Positions 11,924-23,291 are shown, counted from the first letter of the stretch. The stretch: 64,000 bases of DNA from Riptortus pedestris (GCA_019009955.1 CM032228.1:204090501-204154500), one strand, 5' to 3'. Notes: generated by a model not told the origin, from the sequence alone. Numbers and translations: made by a program.

Positions 11924-12166
11924 TTTTCACGCTTTGCTAACATATCCATAGTTTTTTTATTGAAAGGCTTATTCCCACCAACCTGCGATAGTTGTAATGC
12001 CCATCTTACTGTCTCCCTTCTTCTCCATTATTGTAAAAAATACGATTCTCCAAGAAGAGCTTTGGACCTTAAACCGAACTTAAGAGAGCTCCTTATATAC
12101 GACGAAGAAGACATAAAAAGGCTTTTGGCACTTTTAACTGAAACTTGTTGGTTCCAAGGAATATAA
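11924..12166 (+). pseudogene. LINE ORF2 C-terminus
   Basis: The open frame begins after a TAA at 11921 and reads SRFANISIVFLLKGLFPPTC, then DSCNAHLTVSLLLHYCKKYD, ending in LLALLTETCWFQGI and a stop at 12164-12166. The order (LLKG)-PP-x-C-x2-C-x4-LTV-x3-L-x2-C-x3-Y and a final FL/LLxET segment is the conserved zinc-knuckle C-terminus of ORF2 in Jockey/I-like non-LTR retrotransposons. The endonuclease, reverse transcriptase and any RNase H parts are missing, so this is a 5'-truncated insertion. The LINE 3' UTR and A-rich tail probably follow to about 12225. Confidence 0.75.
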
Positions 12167-12416
12167 ATCCATTTACCGCTTATGACAATAGCAGATGCAG
12201 TATATTGTAATAAAAAAAATATTAACAATGAATAAATAGGTAGATGTTTCTGTACATCAACAATAGAATTAATATGTGAATATGATATAACCAATTTAAA
12301 GATTTTTAAATTATGACCTTAAACTAAAAAGATTAACATCCAAGAAACATAAAAAAATAAATAAAAATATATAAGTTAAATTAAAAATGTGCTATTGCTT
12401 GTTTAGATTTTAGCAC
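12167..12416. other. Probable LINE 3' UTR, then nothing recognised
   Basis: The first ~60 bases (to an A-rich run near 12211) are likely the 3' UTR and tail of the LINE fragment. No feature is seen after that. Confidence 0.4.
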
Positions 12417-12648
12417 ATCCTAAAGCGAAATCAGCATTTGAGGATTTTTTTATGACGCGATTTTCGAAACATTTTTTCAAATGCCCGTCGATCCTACTCA
12501 GGAGGGGACAAAATGATCTCTGTTCAAAACTATATATATGCCTGTTAAAGCTCTAGTGGTCGCAATTTTTGTCGGTACCAAATTCGATATTTAAACAACC
12601 TTATCAGCACGTAGGGCCTAGTTTACGCAGCCCTTGCGTGGCAGGCTG
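12417..12648 (-). mobile_element. R1 copy F with large internal deletion
   Basis: The plus strand starts AAGCGAAATCAGCATTTGAG and runs through CGATCCTACTCAGGAG, GTTCAAAACTATATATATG and GCTCTAGTGGTCGCAATTTT. It then jumps to TTTACGCAGCCCTTGCGTGG, the 5' end. The whole central body (poly-C tract and 5' module) is missing. Only a short TA tract (4 units) is present. Confidence 0.75.
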
Positions 12649-13467
12649 TATTGCCAATTGACTTAGAACAATAGCTTTTTCGATTTTCAAATAGAACAGA
12701 AATAATTCAATGCTGAAATGAAAGGCAGGAGGAAATTGTGTCTTGGCAACACTGGATCTGAATAAAGGTCAACAGTGGTAGGGTGGTAAGACTGAGGAGA
12801 ACGAACTTGTGACTCCACAGACAGCCACGTGACTCCTAATAATAATTGCTAATGAAGCGACTGCTTTCACTTTCAATACATACATTATCAATTAACTTCG
12901 AAAACGATATCATTTAATTTTTCAGGACATAAAACAAATCTAAAGTGAAGAAACTGTGTTTTTATTTCCTTGTACAAAGCAAATTTTCAGATTTCAACTG
13001 ACCTATCCGTCGCATCTTCAATATCCTTTATTATATTAATAGCAATAATTAAAATAAAAAATCAAAACAAAGAAGAAATTCGCTAATCATCCATAAACGA
13101 GGTGCACACTTACTAGCACATTCACCACATGCTGCAATGCCCTGCTAATGACGTTATCACTTGATTTATTTTATATTTTTTCTGTTAAAAAACTTGAAAA
13201 TTTTTTTCTGCCTATGTAACTTGAAATTTAAGCACCAAAAAAGGTATATTATACGAGATTTTTATTTATTTTACATTTTTCGGTATTAGGCATTAAAAAT
13301 ACATACATGAAAAATGAATTAGTCTCACGGAGGCCTGGTATGACAGAAATAAATAAGAAACGATAATTATTTTAATTTTTGGATTATTGAGAGCAGAACT
13401 TTTGATAACAACTTTGCTGAAACTAGAAATCTCTCAAACGTAAATGGGCTACCTACCACGAAATACA
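12649..13467. other. No recognised feature
   Basis: AT-rich flank of the mariner-type element. No coding frame or repeat was recognised. Confidence 0.5.
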
Positions 13468-15017
13468 TACAGAGGGTGTCCCAAGCTGTCGTGCCACGCC
13501 CCTTAAAATCTCCAATTATTTTAATACAAAGCTGAAACTTGGTGTGCCATAATTGGGACCCCTGAAGAATCCTTTCAGTCTATATTCATCCTCCTAACCA
13601 TCTCCAGCCACCATAACTTTGGAATCTCCAATGGAATGCCCTACTTTCTAAGGCGGATTCTTGTATAAAATCAAATTCTAAAACGAGTTTATATGAGCGA
13701 ATCTTTCGATTTGACGAATCCTAATTTACGAGTCGTAAAACGAACAAATCTTTATTTCACAAAAAGCGCATTTTATTGCAAAATGCTGAGACGCAAAACT
13801 TGTAGCAAATAAAATTATATTTAAAAAAAGTCTACGGGAATAGGATCCTGAAATTAAAAAAAAAGTATTTAAAACGGAATAACGGAAAGTATTTAGTTTC
13901 CAGAGTTAATTTATGTAAACGGTGTAGTATCTTCCAGGAATGAATCATCGGCCCACAACTTCTTCCTAAATAAATAATTTCTAAATTAAATAGAAGACAG
14001 ACCTCTGATGCTAAGAAATGAATAGTGGCTGCAGCTTGACGGATGTCCTTCCCAATTCTCAATCACTACTCGATCAGCAATAAGAGAAATCTTTCCACAA
14101 CGCAGTATCTGTCGCAGCTTGCACATTGAGTGGCCATCCAGGGCACCCGATCTGACAGAAATGGATTATTTTCTGAGGGGAGGGTCAAAGACATCTCTAT
14201 CAGAACAAGTCGCAAAATATTGAAGACATGAAAAATAAAATCAGATTGGCGATAAATTCAATCTCAGTAGCAGAAACACACTGTGGCAAAAGGGATTTAA
14301 GATACCGTCTATTGAAGTGAATAAATGAGGAAGGACGCATTATGGAACATTTGTAAATACTAACTGTATGTATTGTGCTACAAAGAAAATATTGGTTCCT
14401 GTTTTTTTTTTTTTTACATGAAACTATGCAGTTGAAAAAATGTATTCGTTTTACATATAACTACTATGTAATTAGTTTTAAATAAATTAATTCTAAGAAC
14501 GCTTTTTTGTTTGGTTGATGTTTTTTTGAAGTAAATATTTTTTTTGGATCAAATCAAGAATACTTTTGCGTTATTTCGTTTTAAAAACTTTTTATTTTTT
14601 ATTTATTTATTAATTCATTTTTTTTTTAAAATCTGAATCCTTTTCTTTCTCTTAAGACTTGTTTCAAAGATAATTGTGTTGACATCAGCTTTTATGACGC
14701 AGCATTTTTCAATAATAAGTGCCAGTTGTGAAATAAACATTTGTGTGTTTTACGGATGAGACAAATCAAAAAAAATTTCCCAAATAAACTCGTTTTAGAA
14801 TTTGGTTTTCTACAAGAATTCACCATCAGAAGCATGGCATTCCATTGGAAATTACAAATTTAGGGTTCCTGGAGAAGTACTGCAAAAGGTTAGGAGGTTG
14901 AATATGAACTGAAAGGATTCTTCAGGGGTCCCAATTATGGCATTACAAGTCTCAGCATTGTATTAAAATATTTGGAAATTTTAAGGGGGGTGTCACGTGA
15001 AGTTGGGACACCCTGTA
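13468..15017. mobile_element. mariner-superfamily element with ~225-bp inverted repeats
   Basis: The element 13470-15015 is bounded by TA at 13468-13469 and 15016-15017, the usual Tc1/mariner target duplication. Its ends read CAGAGGGTGTCCCAAGC and, inverted, CAGGGTGTCCCAACTTC. The inverted repeats extend about 225 bp, covering 13470-13692 and 14785-15015. Shared inner words include GAATCCTTTCAG/CTGAAAGGATTC and the pair around TTCTAAAACGAGTTT. The arms have diverged with indels, so the insertion is old. The interior (about 1.1 kb) has a broken transposase. Confidence 0.88.
14086..14356 (+). pseudogene. mariner-type transposase C-terminus, multiply frameshifted
   Basis: In one frame the translation gives EIFPQRSICRSLHIEW, then PSRAPDLTEMDYFLRGG. 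A shift gives NIEDMKNKIRLAINSIS, another returns to LWQKGFK, and the end reads GRIMEHL with a stop at 14354-14356. WPxR(S/A)PDLTxxD(Y/F)FLWG surrounds the last catalytic acid of many mariner-type DDE transposases. The following NIEDLK..I..AI..I and GGxIEHL segments are the family's usual C-terminus. Stops and at least two frame changes show it is dead. The first two catalytic aspartates could not be located upstream. Confidence 0.75.
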
Positions 15018-15410
15018 TATGTGGATAAATGAGCCCTATATACACAAGGAAACTCTGGCATTACATAGAATAGTTATATACAAATGTTAAGCAGAGAACT
15101 CAATTAAGTGATGGAAATCCGATGAATTGTTTAATGAAATAGGTTATTAATAGAAATATGACTTGAAGTTGGAACTTCATCAGAAATACAGCGAAAAAAA
15201 TATGAGCCATTGCCTCCTAGAAAGCCTTCGATATTAATCATTTATGCACTCATGAAATATTTAAGCACCCTTAGCTGCGTAAACAATTTTCTTATGAGAT
15301 TCTGCTTATTGCATATTTAACAGGACGACGTTGAAATAATTACCGTTTAGAATTTCTTCTAGTACGTCGCTGTAATGTATTATTTCTCTACCAATTTTTA
15401 TCAGCAGATA
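15018..15410. other. No recognised feature
   Basis: AT-rich sequence between the mariner-type element and the next R1 copy. No frame or repeat was recognised. Confidence 0.5.
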
Positions 15411-15738
15411 TCCTTTAAGGGAAATCAGCTATTGAGGTTGTACTCATGATACAATTTTCGAAAGATTTCTTTAAATGTACATCAATCCTACCCAGGAGAT
15501 GAAGAAACCTGGTTCATTCTAAACTTTATATATATTTATTTATTTGTCTTTTAATAATCTAGCGGACGCAATTATGTGTACGAACCTTGATCGTTAAGAA
15601 ACTCGATATTTAAATGTATTATGAATAACTAAAGATCGTGTTCATTATTGACTGAAATTGGCCTTGTGGGAGGGGCTTAGATGTGTAAAAATCTTGAATA
15701 TTCGAAATATATCCGTAATTATACATCGGATCGAAAAA
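15411..15738 (-). mobile_element. R1 copy G, 3' half
   Basis: It matches the R1 3' part in minus orientation: CCTTTAAGGGAAATCAGC, ATCAATCCTACCCAGGAGAT, a short TATATATTTATTTAT tract where other copies have long arrays, ACTCGATATTTAAATG and CGGATCGAAAAATTGT. It stops at the end of the common body. Confidence 0.75.
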
Positions 15739-15849
15739 TTGTGGTCTTTGAAATAGCTTTGAAGCAATAATAAGTATTATGGATGGTAATTTGTTCAAAT
15801 TATCAAAAACATGAGAAAAAAGAGTGTTTTATCCGAAAAATAATAAAAA

Positions 15850-15983
15850 AAAAGTTCGTCACGCATCATCATTCATTTTCGTCATCTACTAGGTAGGATC
15901 GACGGACATTTGAAGAAATATTTCGAAAATTCCGTCATGAGTACAACCTCAATAGCTGATTTCCCTTCAGGAAAATCTGCTAA
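15850..15983 (+). mobile_element. R1 minimal deletion derivative
   Basis: The 5' terminal word GTTCGTCACGCA is joined directly to the 3' section ATTTTCGTCATCTACTAGG. The copy then runs to TTTCCCTTCAGGAAAATCTG and CTAAAA, with both outer ends kept but only about 134 bp in all. Roughly 500 bp of internal sequence including the array is absent. It lies opposite copy G, about 110 bp away. Confidence 0.8.
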
Positions 15984-16136
15984 AAAGGAGGAACAAATAT
16001 AATTCATAATTTATTCACCTATAATTAGTTCTTTGTCATAAACTTTCATTTTTTTAAATTTATTTTAAATTTTTTTCTGCTAATTTTCAAATATAATTAT
16101 AAACATTTATATACTATTTAAAATGAATAAATGCTC
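15984..16136. other. No recognised feature
   Basis: Short AT-rich spacer between R1 and a SINE. Confidence 0.5.
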
Positions 16137-16356
16137 ATTAAACCATAATGGGTAAGAAGGTTAACATTAAAGCGTTGACCTTAAACATAGAGCGGCGAGT
16201 TCGATTCTTACCTGGCCAAAGGAAATTATTTAGTGACGAAATTCATTAAATAACATCCTAAGTCACACCCTGGCTAGAAAAGGGTGGTAACCTGTAGATA
16301 ACCCATCCCAATTAGCCTGAGATGTAAAAAGTGGACTTTAATAAATAATAATAATA
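16137..16356 (+). mobile_element. tRNA-derived SINE S1, copy 3
   Basis: It reads CATAATGGGTAAGAAGGTTA, then a B box within GCGAGTTCGATTCTTACCTG, then TTATTTAGTGACGAAATTCA, TGGCTAGAAAAGGGTGGTAA and AAAAAGTGGACTTTAATAAA. The A-box region at the left end is the least conserved part. Confidence 0.82.
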
Positions 16357-17229
16357 AACCATAATGGAGACATATGATTTTCTATTGTAAACTTCTAATA
16401 ATTATAAAATAATTTTTTCACGATATAATAATATAAAAAAGAAAGATTTTTTTTTTTTTTTTTTTTTTAAGTTCCAATGCATTTATTAAAGGAAAACTAA
16501 ATACCCATCATGATAGTATCAAGTACATTTATTTAGATTATTAGAAATATATGTTTATGTTGAAATACACTTAAGAAAGTTAAAAGCGAACTCGAAACTA
16601 ATTCATTCATCATATTATTTCATTAATGAAACACTAATGTTATGAGATGAAAGAAAAAGCGTGTTAAGATGTAGAGGTGCTAGTAAAATCGTTAGGAGGG
16701 ACCCTGTTAATTGGACTGTTGGATACTCCTGACTGTTTTCTCTCCCTTTTTTAAAATATTAATGAAGACATTTTTCTTTGTAGAGGGCCTTTGTTCGTCT
16801 TTTCTCTCTCAGCAAACACAAAAAAAAAATTTACTCAAAGAAGATAAATGAAAGTATTTGAAACCCCGACGCAGTTGCCTTTCTAGCAATAAATTTCATT
16901 CAAAACGACCTAATATAAGCATTAAATTGTGTAAAACAGGTGTTAATTTTAATTATTAATTTAGAGAGTCATTATTATTGAAATGATCACGTAAACTAAC
17001 TTATTACTTCATGTATTAGATGTCGTAGTAGATCAAACAGTCGCCACGAAAGTAGTAAACCGGCAAAAAAAAAAAAATATTTAAAAACGGTATGTATTTA
17101 CCGTATAAAATAAAATTAATGCAACATCCGTACTGAATTAAAACATTCTTATAAAAATGACTCTCGGTTATAAATCAGTTCTGGAAAATATAATAAAAAT
17201 TCACAATATACACCTGCTCTAAGAACACT
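16357..17229. other. No gene; poly-T run
   Basis: A 21-base T run lies at 16448-16468 and A runs near 16819 and 17066. No coding frame or named element was recognised. Confidence 0.5.
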
Positions 17230-17371
17230 TCAGAAAAGCACATTCAGTTAATTAGAAAAGGAAAATCATTCATGAAGTTATTCTTATAACGCCATTTTCG
17301 AAAACTTTTGAAGAAAGTTCATCTATTCAAACTAGAAGGGGTTGAAAACGTGGCCCACTCAAATTCACAGA

Positions 17372-17443
<72 letters not shown>

Positions 17444-17478
17444 GCATATATATATATATATATATATATACATACGTA
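17230..17478 (-). repeat. Degenerate R1 3' fragment with CA/TA array
   Basis: The plus strand keeps the R1 order: TTATTCTTATAACGCCATTT, TTCGAAAACTTTTGAAGAAA, TTCATCTATTCAAACTAGAA, then a compound array of about 70 bases of CA (17373-17444) and 28 of TA (17446-17473). The similarity is weak but ordered. Confidence 0.45.
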
Positions 17479-18469
17479 TATAAAAAGAATGAACTGAGTA
17501 CAATTATCTTTCTCAAATGTAGAAACCCTCCAAAACCTCTCAGTGACCACGACTCTACAACAACTAGATAATTGAAATCAGCCAAAGAATAACAGTGCCC
17601 CAGCGCTTTATTCTTCGTTTTTGAGTTTCATGCTCAAGGAAAAGTCTCAAGAGCATATATAACTCCATTACGAAGTTTGTACTCATTTATGGCTTGAGAA
17701 ATTGACGTTATTGAGTACAGTGGAAGCCGCAAATGAACATTGTGTTTTTCCATGTTAGACCCAAAATGTGATGGTTTCATTAGAATCTGGTCAATGAAGA
17801 CCAGTGAAGTGATTGTATCTGATGCGACAGCCGATTTCATACGATGTTTTAGAAGGAAAGAAAGTTAAAATGAGCGGGGCATATGGAACACACGGGTTGA
17901 CTGGGTAATATAGGACCCTACATAATACCATATAGTTGACTGAAAATCCTTCGCACAGGACATAAAGGGATGCAGAAGGTTGGTAATGGCAGCTAAGGAT
18001 CTTCAAGATCTGTGAAACTAATAAAAATGTCTTTTTGTTCAGACTTTAACTAGACATTTAATCATTGGGCTTAAAAATAAAAGTCTAGTTCATTAATAAC
18101 CCAAATTGCACTATGGTTGCGAGTTAAAAAACGTGGTAGTACGTTAAATCTACTGGTTAAATGTTGCATTAGTCCGCATCAAAATATATTTTATAATTAA
18201 CATTGAACGAGGTATTGTGTGCGTTTATTTTATCTAGTATTTTGTTTCCAAAGAGAAGAAATAGAAACGAGACTGAGCAAATGACGCCATGTATACTGGA
18301 ATATTAGAATGTGCTCTTGACGACATTCGAGTGTTTGTAGGCCCTTTCTAACTGACTTTTCTGAAGAGTGTGAGACAGGGGAAATTATGTACAAAAGTGT
18401 GGAAGGTCGTAATATTTACAAATAACATTAAAAAAAAATGCATCCAGTCCTCATTCGTGGACCACAACT
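17479..18469. other. No recognised gene
   Basis: Several short frames on the minus strand (17634-18006) show no motif and no intron signals that fit together. Nothing was assigned. Confidence 0.4.
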
Positions 18470-18682
18470 ACTCTAACTAAAGCAGAAATGGCTGCAATAT
18501 ACTTAACTCCGTGCTCTACATTCACGAGTTCGATTCTCGCCTGGGCAAAGGAAATTATTTAGTGACGAAATTTAAATAACGTCCTAAAATCCCACTCTGG
18601 CTAGAAAAGGGTGGTAACATGTAGATAACCCGTCCCGATTAGCCTAAGTTGCAAAAAGTGGACGTTAATAAATAAATAAATA
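18470..18682 (+). mobile_element. tRNA-derived SINE S1, copy 4
   Basis: The B box is in CACGAGTTCGATTCTCGCCT, followed by TTATTTAGTGACGAAATTTA, GGCTAGAAAAGGGTGGTAAC and AAAAAGTGGACGTTAATAAA. The 5' tRNA-like third is diverged. Confidence 0.82.
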
Positions 18683-20471
18683 CATTCATAGATTAAGCGA
18701 TTAAAGTAACTGCATTAATTGATTTATCAAATAATCTCCAGCTGTATACATATAAATTCATAGAGTCATAAAATCCTGTGTATTAAGTAATAGATTTTAT
18801 ATCATTAAATTGATCAATGTGGTAGCTTCCGCGAAAATTTATTGTAAATTGCAAAGATGACCTTTGAATAACAAGTTAAGTTCATTGCTCATGAATTAAT
18901 CAAAAGTCACGCGAGGCATACATATCACATGATCATCCAGAATGATTAAGACTATGTATTGTTCCGTTAGGTTTATATAGGTATTTCATTTAGATAGAAA
19001 CTTTTATTTGGGCAATTAATAATAAGCATCTATTTCCTAATAACATCTTCTGAACTTTTAATGAAATGAAAATCTTTGTCTGAACTTCCCATGAAGGGGT
19101 TTATGAAAGGCTAAGAGTTCCATGAACGGCTTTCCTGCTGTAATATGGCTAATTATTAACTATATTATTAATTATTCACGTTGCTACTCAATTGCCTTTA
19201 TTATGTGGACTATAAGGGATTGAAGTCTTTCCTCAAAGCTCTGTATACGCTAAGCTAAATAAAATTGAAAGCGTAATCCACAGCCTCGAATACGGCACCT
19301 CCAGTATCATAAACCACTCGTCCACCACCACTATCTTTTTTTCCTAACTATTAGATCTAAATAGATTTATGAGGAAGTGGAACTCCATTGGGAGTGAACG
19401 ATGTCAAACCTAACCTCTTTAAGTGTAAATGTTGCATGTCTTAATTTTCTATGCGTTTAGCCAATGTTCTATGAGCAAAAGATGCACTTGAAGGGGGTAA
19501 CTGGCAAGGAAAGGGCTTATGGTTTGATGTTAAAATTTGTCGTCTAACGTATGGAGAGATGTGTAAAGGTGTCAAGAAAAGTAAATCATATAAATTAGAT
19601 GAAGAGTATGGCTACGGATTTCAGCTTGTGGTAGATCAGCGTGCTCAGGAAAGGCGACAACCTCAAGAAACCTGGAAAAATTTATCAGATCAGAGGGTAG
19701 GATGTTATTAAAAGGAAATATGTGGTTGAAAGGGTATGCTTGTATTTAAACAATGAACCCTGGCGCAGAACACGAACGAAAGCTGAAAGTCAGTTCCCTT
19801 GTAAGTGGTCTATCGATATGAAGTGAACCAAAATAAAATTAAATTGATTGCTTGATCATTTTATTATTTTTTATTTCTCTTTACTACACATATAGTAAGT
19901 TCAAAACGCATTTATTTATCTTTTTGCACCGTTTATGTGTGGCGGCCAATTTCGTTTACAAATAACAGCAGCGTTTTTCTAATATAGTAATATTTGCTCT
20001 AAAGGCCGAATTTTTTTCTTTCTCTTAAGATATGTATTTTGTCAGAAACTGGAAACGAGCGTGGACCCTAAAATGAAAACAGTCCTCACATTTTAGCCGG
20101 ATAAAACAAAAAGTTTTAATAACCTCTTTTGAACTTGCAATCTCGGACAGATTCCACCTTCAAAATGCGATATTATTTTTCTCTGATGGTCAAACTACCA
20201 ATTACTTTTCTTCAAAACCATATTGGCTGTATAGCCCTATATGCTGTGTGTCCATAGTTATGACAGGATAGCGAGGTGGGAGGGATGAGACAAGTTATGA
20301 CTATATTAACTAACCACCATACTAACTGGGCGGCTCCCCACTGCAAACTCGGCCGCCTCCGCTACACACTAATATAGGAATACATCAGTCGGGAGGGAAC
20401 TAGATCCTATAGCAACTGCAAACCACATCCAGCCGGGACAAGGAGAACGGGAGTCAGAGAGAGAAGAAAAA
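18683..20471. other. No gene recognised; GC-richer patch before R1
   Basis: Most is plain AT-rich sequence. From about 20265 to 20465 composition is more balanced, with GGGAGGGATGAGACAAG and GGAGAACGGGAGTCAGAGAG just before the R1 start. It has no long frame, and I cannot say whether it belongs to a longer R1 relative or to an older element. Confidence 0.35.
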
Positions 20472-20906
20472 GTCCGTCACGCTGGGGCTGCGTAAACTAA
20501 GCAGATTTCCCACGTGAAGTTTTACAATAGAGAAATTTCACGGAGTCGAGCAGTCAAGGAAACGGCAGAACTAGCTTTTGGCGGGAAGGTCACTCTCGTC
20601 CGTTAGCCGCCCAGATTTAATAAAAATGCAAATATCTCGGTTGTATTCAGGATAGAGAATAAATGTATATGACAATATTTATAGTAAATTTAATTTGCAA
20701 TAAGATTGATTCTGTACAATTTTTCGATCCGACGTATAGTAACGGAGATATTTCGAATTTTTGAAAATCCTCCCCTCTAAACCCCCCCCCTCCCACTGGT
20801 CCGATTTCAGCCGTTAACGAACTTGATCTTTCTTTTTACATAAAACGACTAAATATCGAGTTTGGTAACGATTAAACAAAAATTGCGACTGCTAGAGCGG
20901 TAACAG

Positions 20907-20976
<70 letters not shown>

Positions 20977-21100
20977 TTGAACGGACCTCATTTTCGTCAT
21001 CTACTAGGTAGGATCGATGGACATTTGAAGAAAAATTTCGAAAATTCCGTCATGAGTACAACCTCAATAGCTGATTTCCCTTAAGGGAAATCTGCTAAAA
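20472..21100 (+). mobile_element. R1 repeat, full-length copy I (type a, best preserved)
   Basis: This is the reference copy. In order it has GTCCGTCACGCTGGGGCTG, AAGCAGATTTCCCACGTGAA, a type a module with CACTCTCGTCCGTTAGCCGC, AAATATCTCGGTTGTATTCA, TTTTTCGATCCGACGTATAG, a CCCCCCCC tract, CGTTAACGAACTTGATCTTT and ACGACTAAATATCGAGTTTG. It continues with CTAGAGCGGTAACAGACAAA, a TA array and GTAGGATCGATGGACATTTG, and ends in the palindrome GATTTCCCTTAAGGGAAATC and CTGCTAAAA. The left subterminal word AGCAGATTTCCC is inverted at the right end (GGGAAATCTGCT). It does not encode a protein. Classification is open: short inverted subterminal repeats suggest a MITE, while a 3' palindrome followed by CTAA suggests a Helitron-like derivative. 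Confidence 0.85.
20911..20973. repeat. (TA)n microsatellite inside R1 copy I
   Basis: About 31 TA units occur at the same internal R1 position as the arrays in copies A, B and L. Confidence 0.95.
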
Positions 21101-21610
21101 TGGGAAATATCTACATTGCTCGAAGTATTGATAGTTTATCTCTGGAAGTCACCATTCATTTTCGGAGCCAAGTTCACCAGTATGTCAAATTTTTATTGTG
21201 AAGAGCAGACGGTTAAATGTTTCCTACATTTTTATTATCTTCACGGCCCTAGTTTACCTTACCTAGCAAGCTATTCTATTGTCAAAAGGGTCTGGTAGTT
21301 GTGTGTTGAATTCTCTATATAAATTATTCGATTGGTTCGCTTAATTGTCGATTATTTTAATAATTCAGGCAGTGGAGACCCTTTTCAGAAGGGAGCAGTA
21401 AAAGCAGTGCCTTCATCCAGATCCTGAAACTTAATTTCTATGAAACCAGACTCTGCCGTGAACTGCAATTTAGTTTCGTGAGATTTTCTTCTTATTCATC
21501 ATCTCCCTTCAAAATAGTATATTCCCTTTAGGATGACGTTTGCTAAAATTAAAGAGTGTTTATTTCTGATGGATAATTTTATCTACCCCCGAGTACACAA
21601 GCAAAAACAT
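21101..21610. other. No recognised feature
   Basis: Ordinary sequence. A short frame at 21116-21298 has no motif. Confidence 0.45.
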
Positions 21611-21860
21611 ACTAGGTTTATTATTATTATTTATTAATTAACGTCCACTTTATGCAACTATGGCTAATTGGGACGGATTATCTACAGGGTAACACCCTTT
21701 TATAGCCTTGGTGGGCCTAAGGATTTTATTTAAAGAATTTCGTCACTAAATAAATTCCTATTTGTCCAGGCGGGAATCAGAACTCGCCACTCTAGGTTTA
21801 CCATGTGATATTAAAGCCAACGCATTAACTCACATGGCTAACCTGAGCCCCCTAGGTTCA
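21611..21860 (-). mobile_element. tRNA-derived SINE S1, copy 5, with target duplication
   Basis: The plus strand holds the full element from TTATTATTATTTATTAATTA ACG to ATGGCTAACCTGAGCCCC. CTAGGTTTA at 21612-21620 matches CTAGGTTCA at 21852-21860 with one change, as expected of a target duplication. The minus strand reads GGCTAACCTGAGCCCC inverted, so the tRNA-like head is on the right. Confidence 0.85.
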
Positions 21861-22514
21861 TTAACATTTTCTTTTTACCACCCAGTTTTATTTGAGTCTC
21901 TGGGAAGTTTTTAATTCTTAGAGAAAGACGGGGCAAAGTTTTGAACTGCAAGTCCCAGAACAAATGTGAGTTTGTTTTATGAGATGGGCCAGTTTCACTG
22001 GCTCACCTGGTACAAAATATCTCGGGTAACTCACAATTATCGCATGATAGAAACACCGACTTGAAGAACGGCCAATTCAATTGTGACTATCTAACATATT
22101 GCGAACTGCAGAATACAAATTGCAAACAAGTCTCATGACATAGCGGAGCTTTTACAAGAATACTCCTAAAAAGCATCTTCCAATATTTCAAAATTATCAG
22201 CTGTATAAGTGGAATAAGATATTTATTTATTCCTTAAAACCATGATGTTATTGGCAAATGTTAAAACTGTAGATGGCTTTACCGAACATTTTTATATCGA
22301 CACTAAGATAAATAGTGTGTGAGGATGTCCATTGTCGAGAGACACACTTTGAATATTTCAAATAAAAGTTATATTATTTACAAAATTGGTTCGCTACTTC
22401 ATTTCCTAACTCGACAGATGTTGGTAGCAGGTCATAATAAAATATGATCAATTTTCTTTCACTACACTTTATGAAAACTTTTCATGCTTGGGGTTATTTA
22501 ATATCTCTTGAAGA
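21861..22514. other. No recognised feature
   Basis: No coding frame or repeat was recognised. Confidence 0.5.
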
Positions 22515-22517
22515 ATA

Positions 22518-22575
<58 letters not shown>
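22515..22575. repeat. (TA)n microsatellite outside R1
   Basis: The array has about 30 units with one TACATA interruption near 22535. No R1 landmarks flank it. Confidence 0.95.
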
Positions 22576-22576
<1 letters not shown>

Positions 22577-23291
22577 TTAATACTAAAATTGCTTTAAGAA
22601 AGTCATCTCTCCTCTGTACAGGACTACTTCATTTGAATTTAGTTTTAAAGACAAATATTTGCGCAAAATCTAATAAAAATCGCGAAAAGTGATTTTAATA
22701 AAACAGAGAGAAAGAAAATGTCCCGTTAACGTTGTTTCCCAATACTATTAATTATTTATTTGAAGGTAAGGAGTCAGTGTAGATGGCCATCCAACCACAA
22801 TTTCCCAGTTTGTGTGTTTATCAGAAGGGCTTCTGAGGCGTACCGACAAAGGATTTCTCCTTTGAGCCTAGCTGCGGTCCTTCAAAAGCTAATCACCTAT
22901 AGACGCGCATGTGGCCTAGACAGACATGATCCATTTTGCATTCAACACAGCATGACCCATATTGATCAACAAACAGAATGTTGCCATTCCTGTTCGTGGC
23001 TATTGCAGTAAATAAGAGAACAAAACGGTAGTTGCAATCTGCAGTAATTACTTTATGCTAATTACCCGATTAGCAACCGTAGTATAAAGTGGGCGTCAAA
23101 AAAAAAAATCACACGCCCAACATGCGTTTGAAGTTACGGGCATATAGTCAACATATTAGCGGACAAACAGAAAATCTAATTCGAGATGAAAACATCGGTG
23201 TTTGATTCCGGCACGTTGAAAATCTGCTTAGTTCACTCTGCAACTACGTGAGGGGCAATTAATTCCTTCCGTAGAACTACAACTAAAATTA
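22576..23291. other. No gene assigned; one balanced-composition frame
   Basis: An 83-codon plus-strand frame at 22760-23011 (including ASEAYRQRISPLSLAAVLQK) has a less AT-biased composition than its surroundings. I recognise no family, and neither strand gives a known domain. It could be an old element or a fragment of an exon. Confidence 0.2.
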
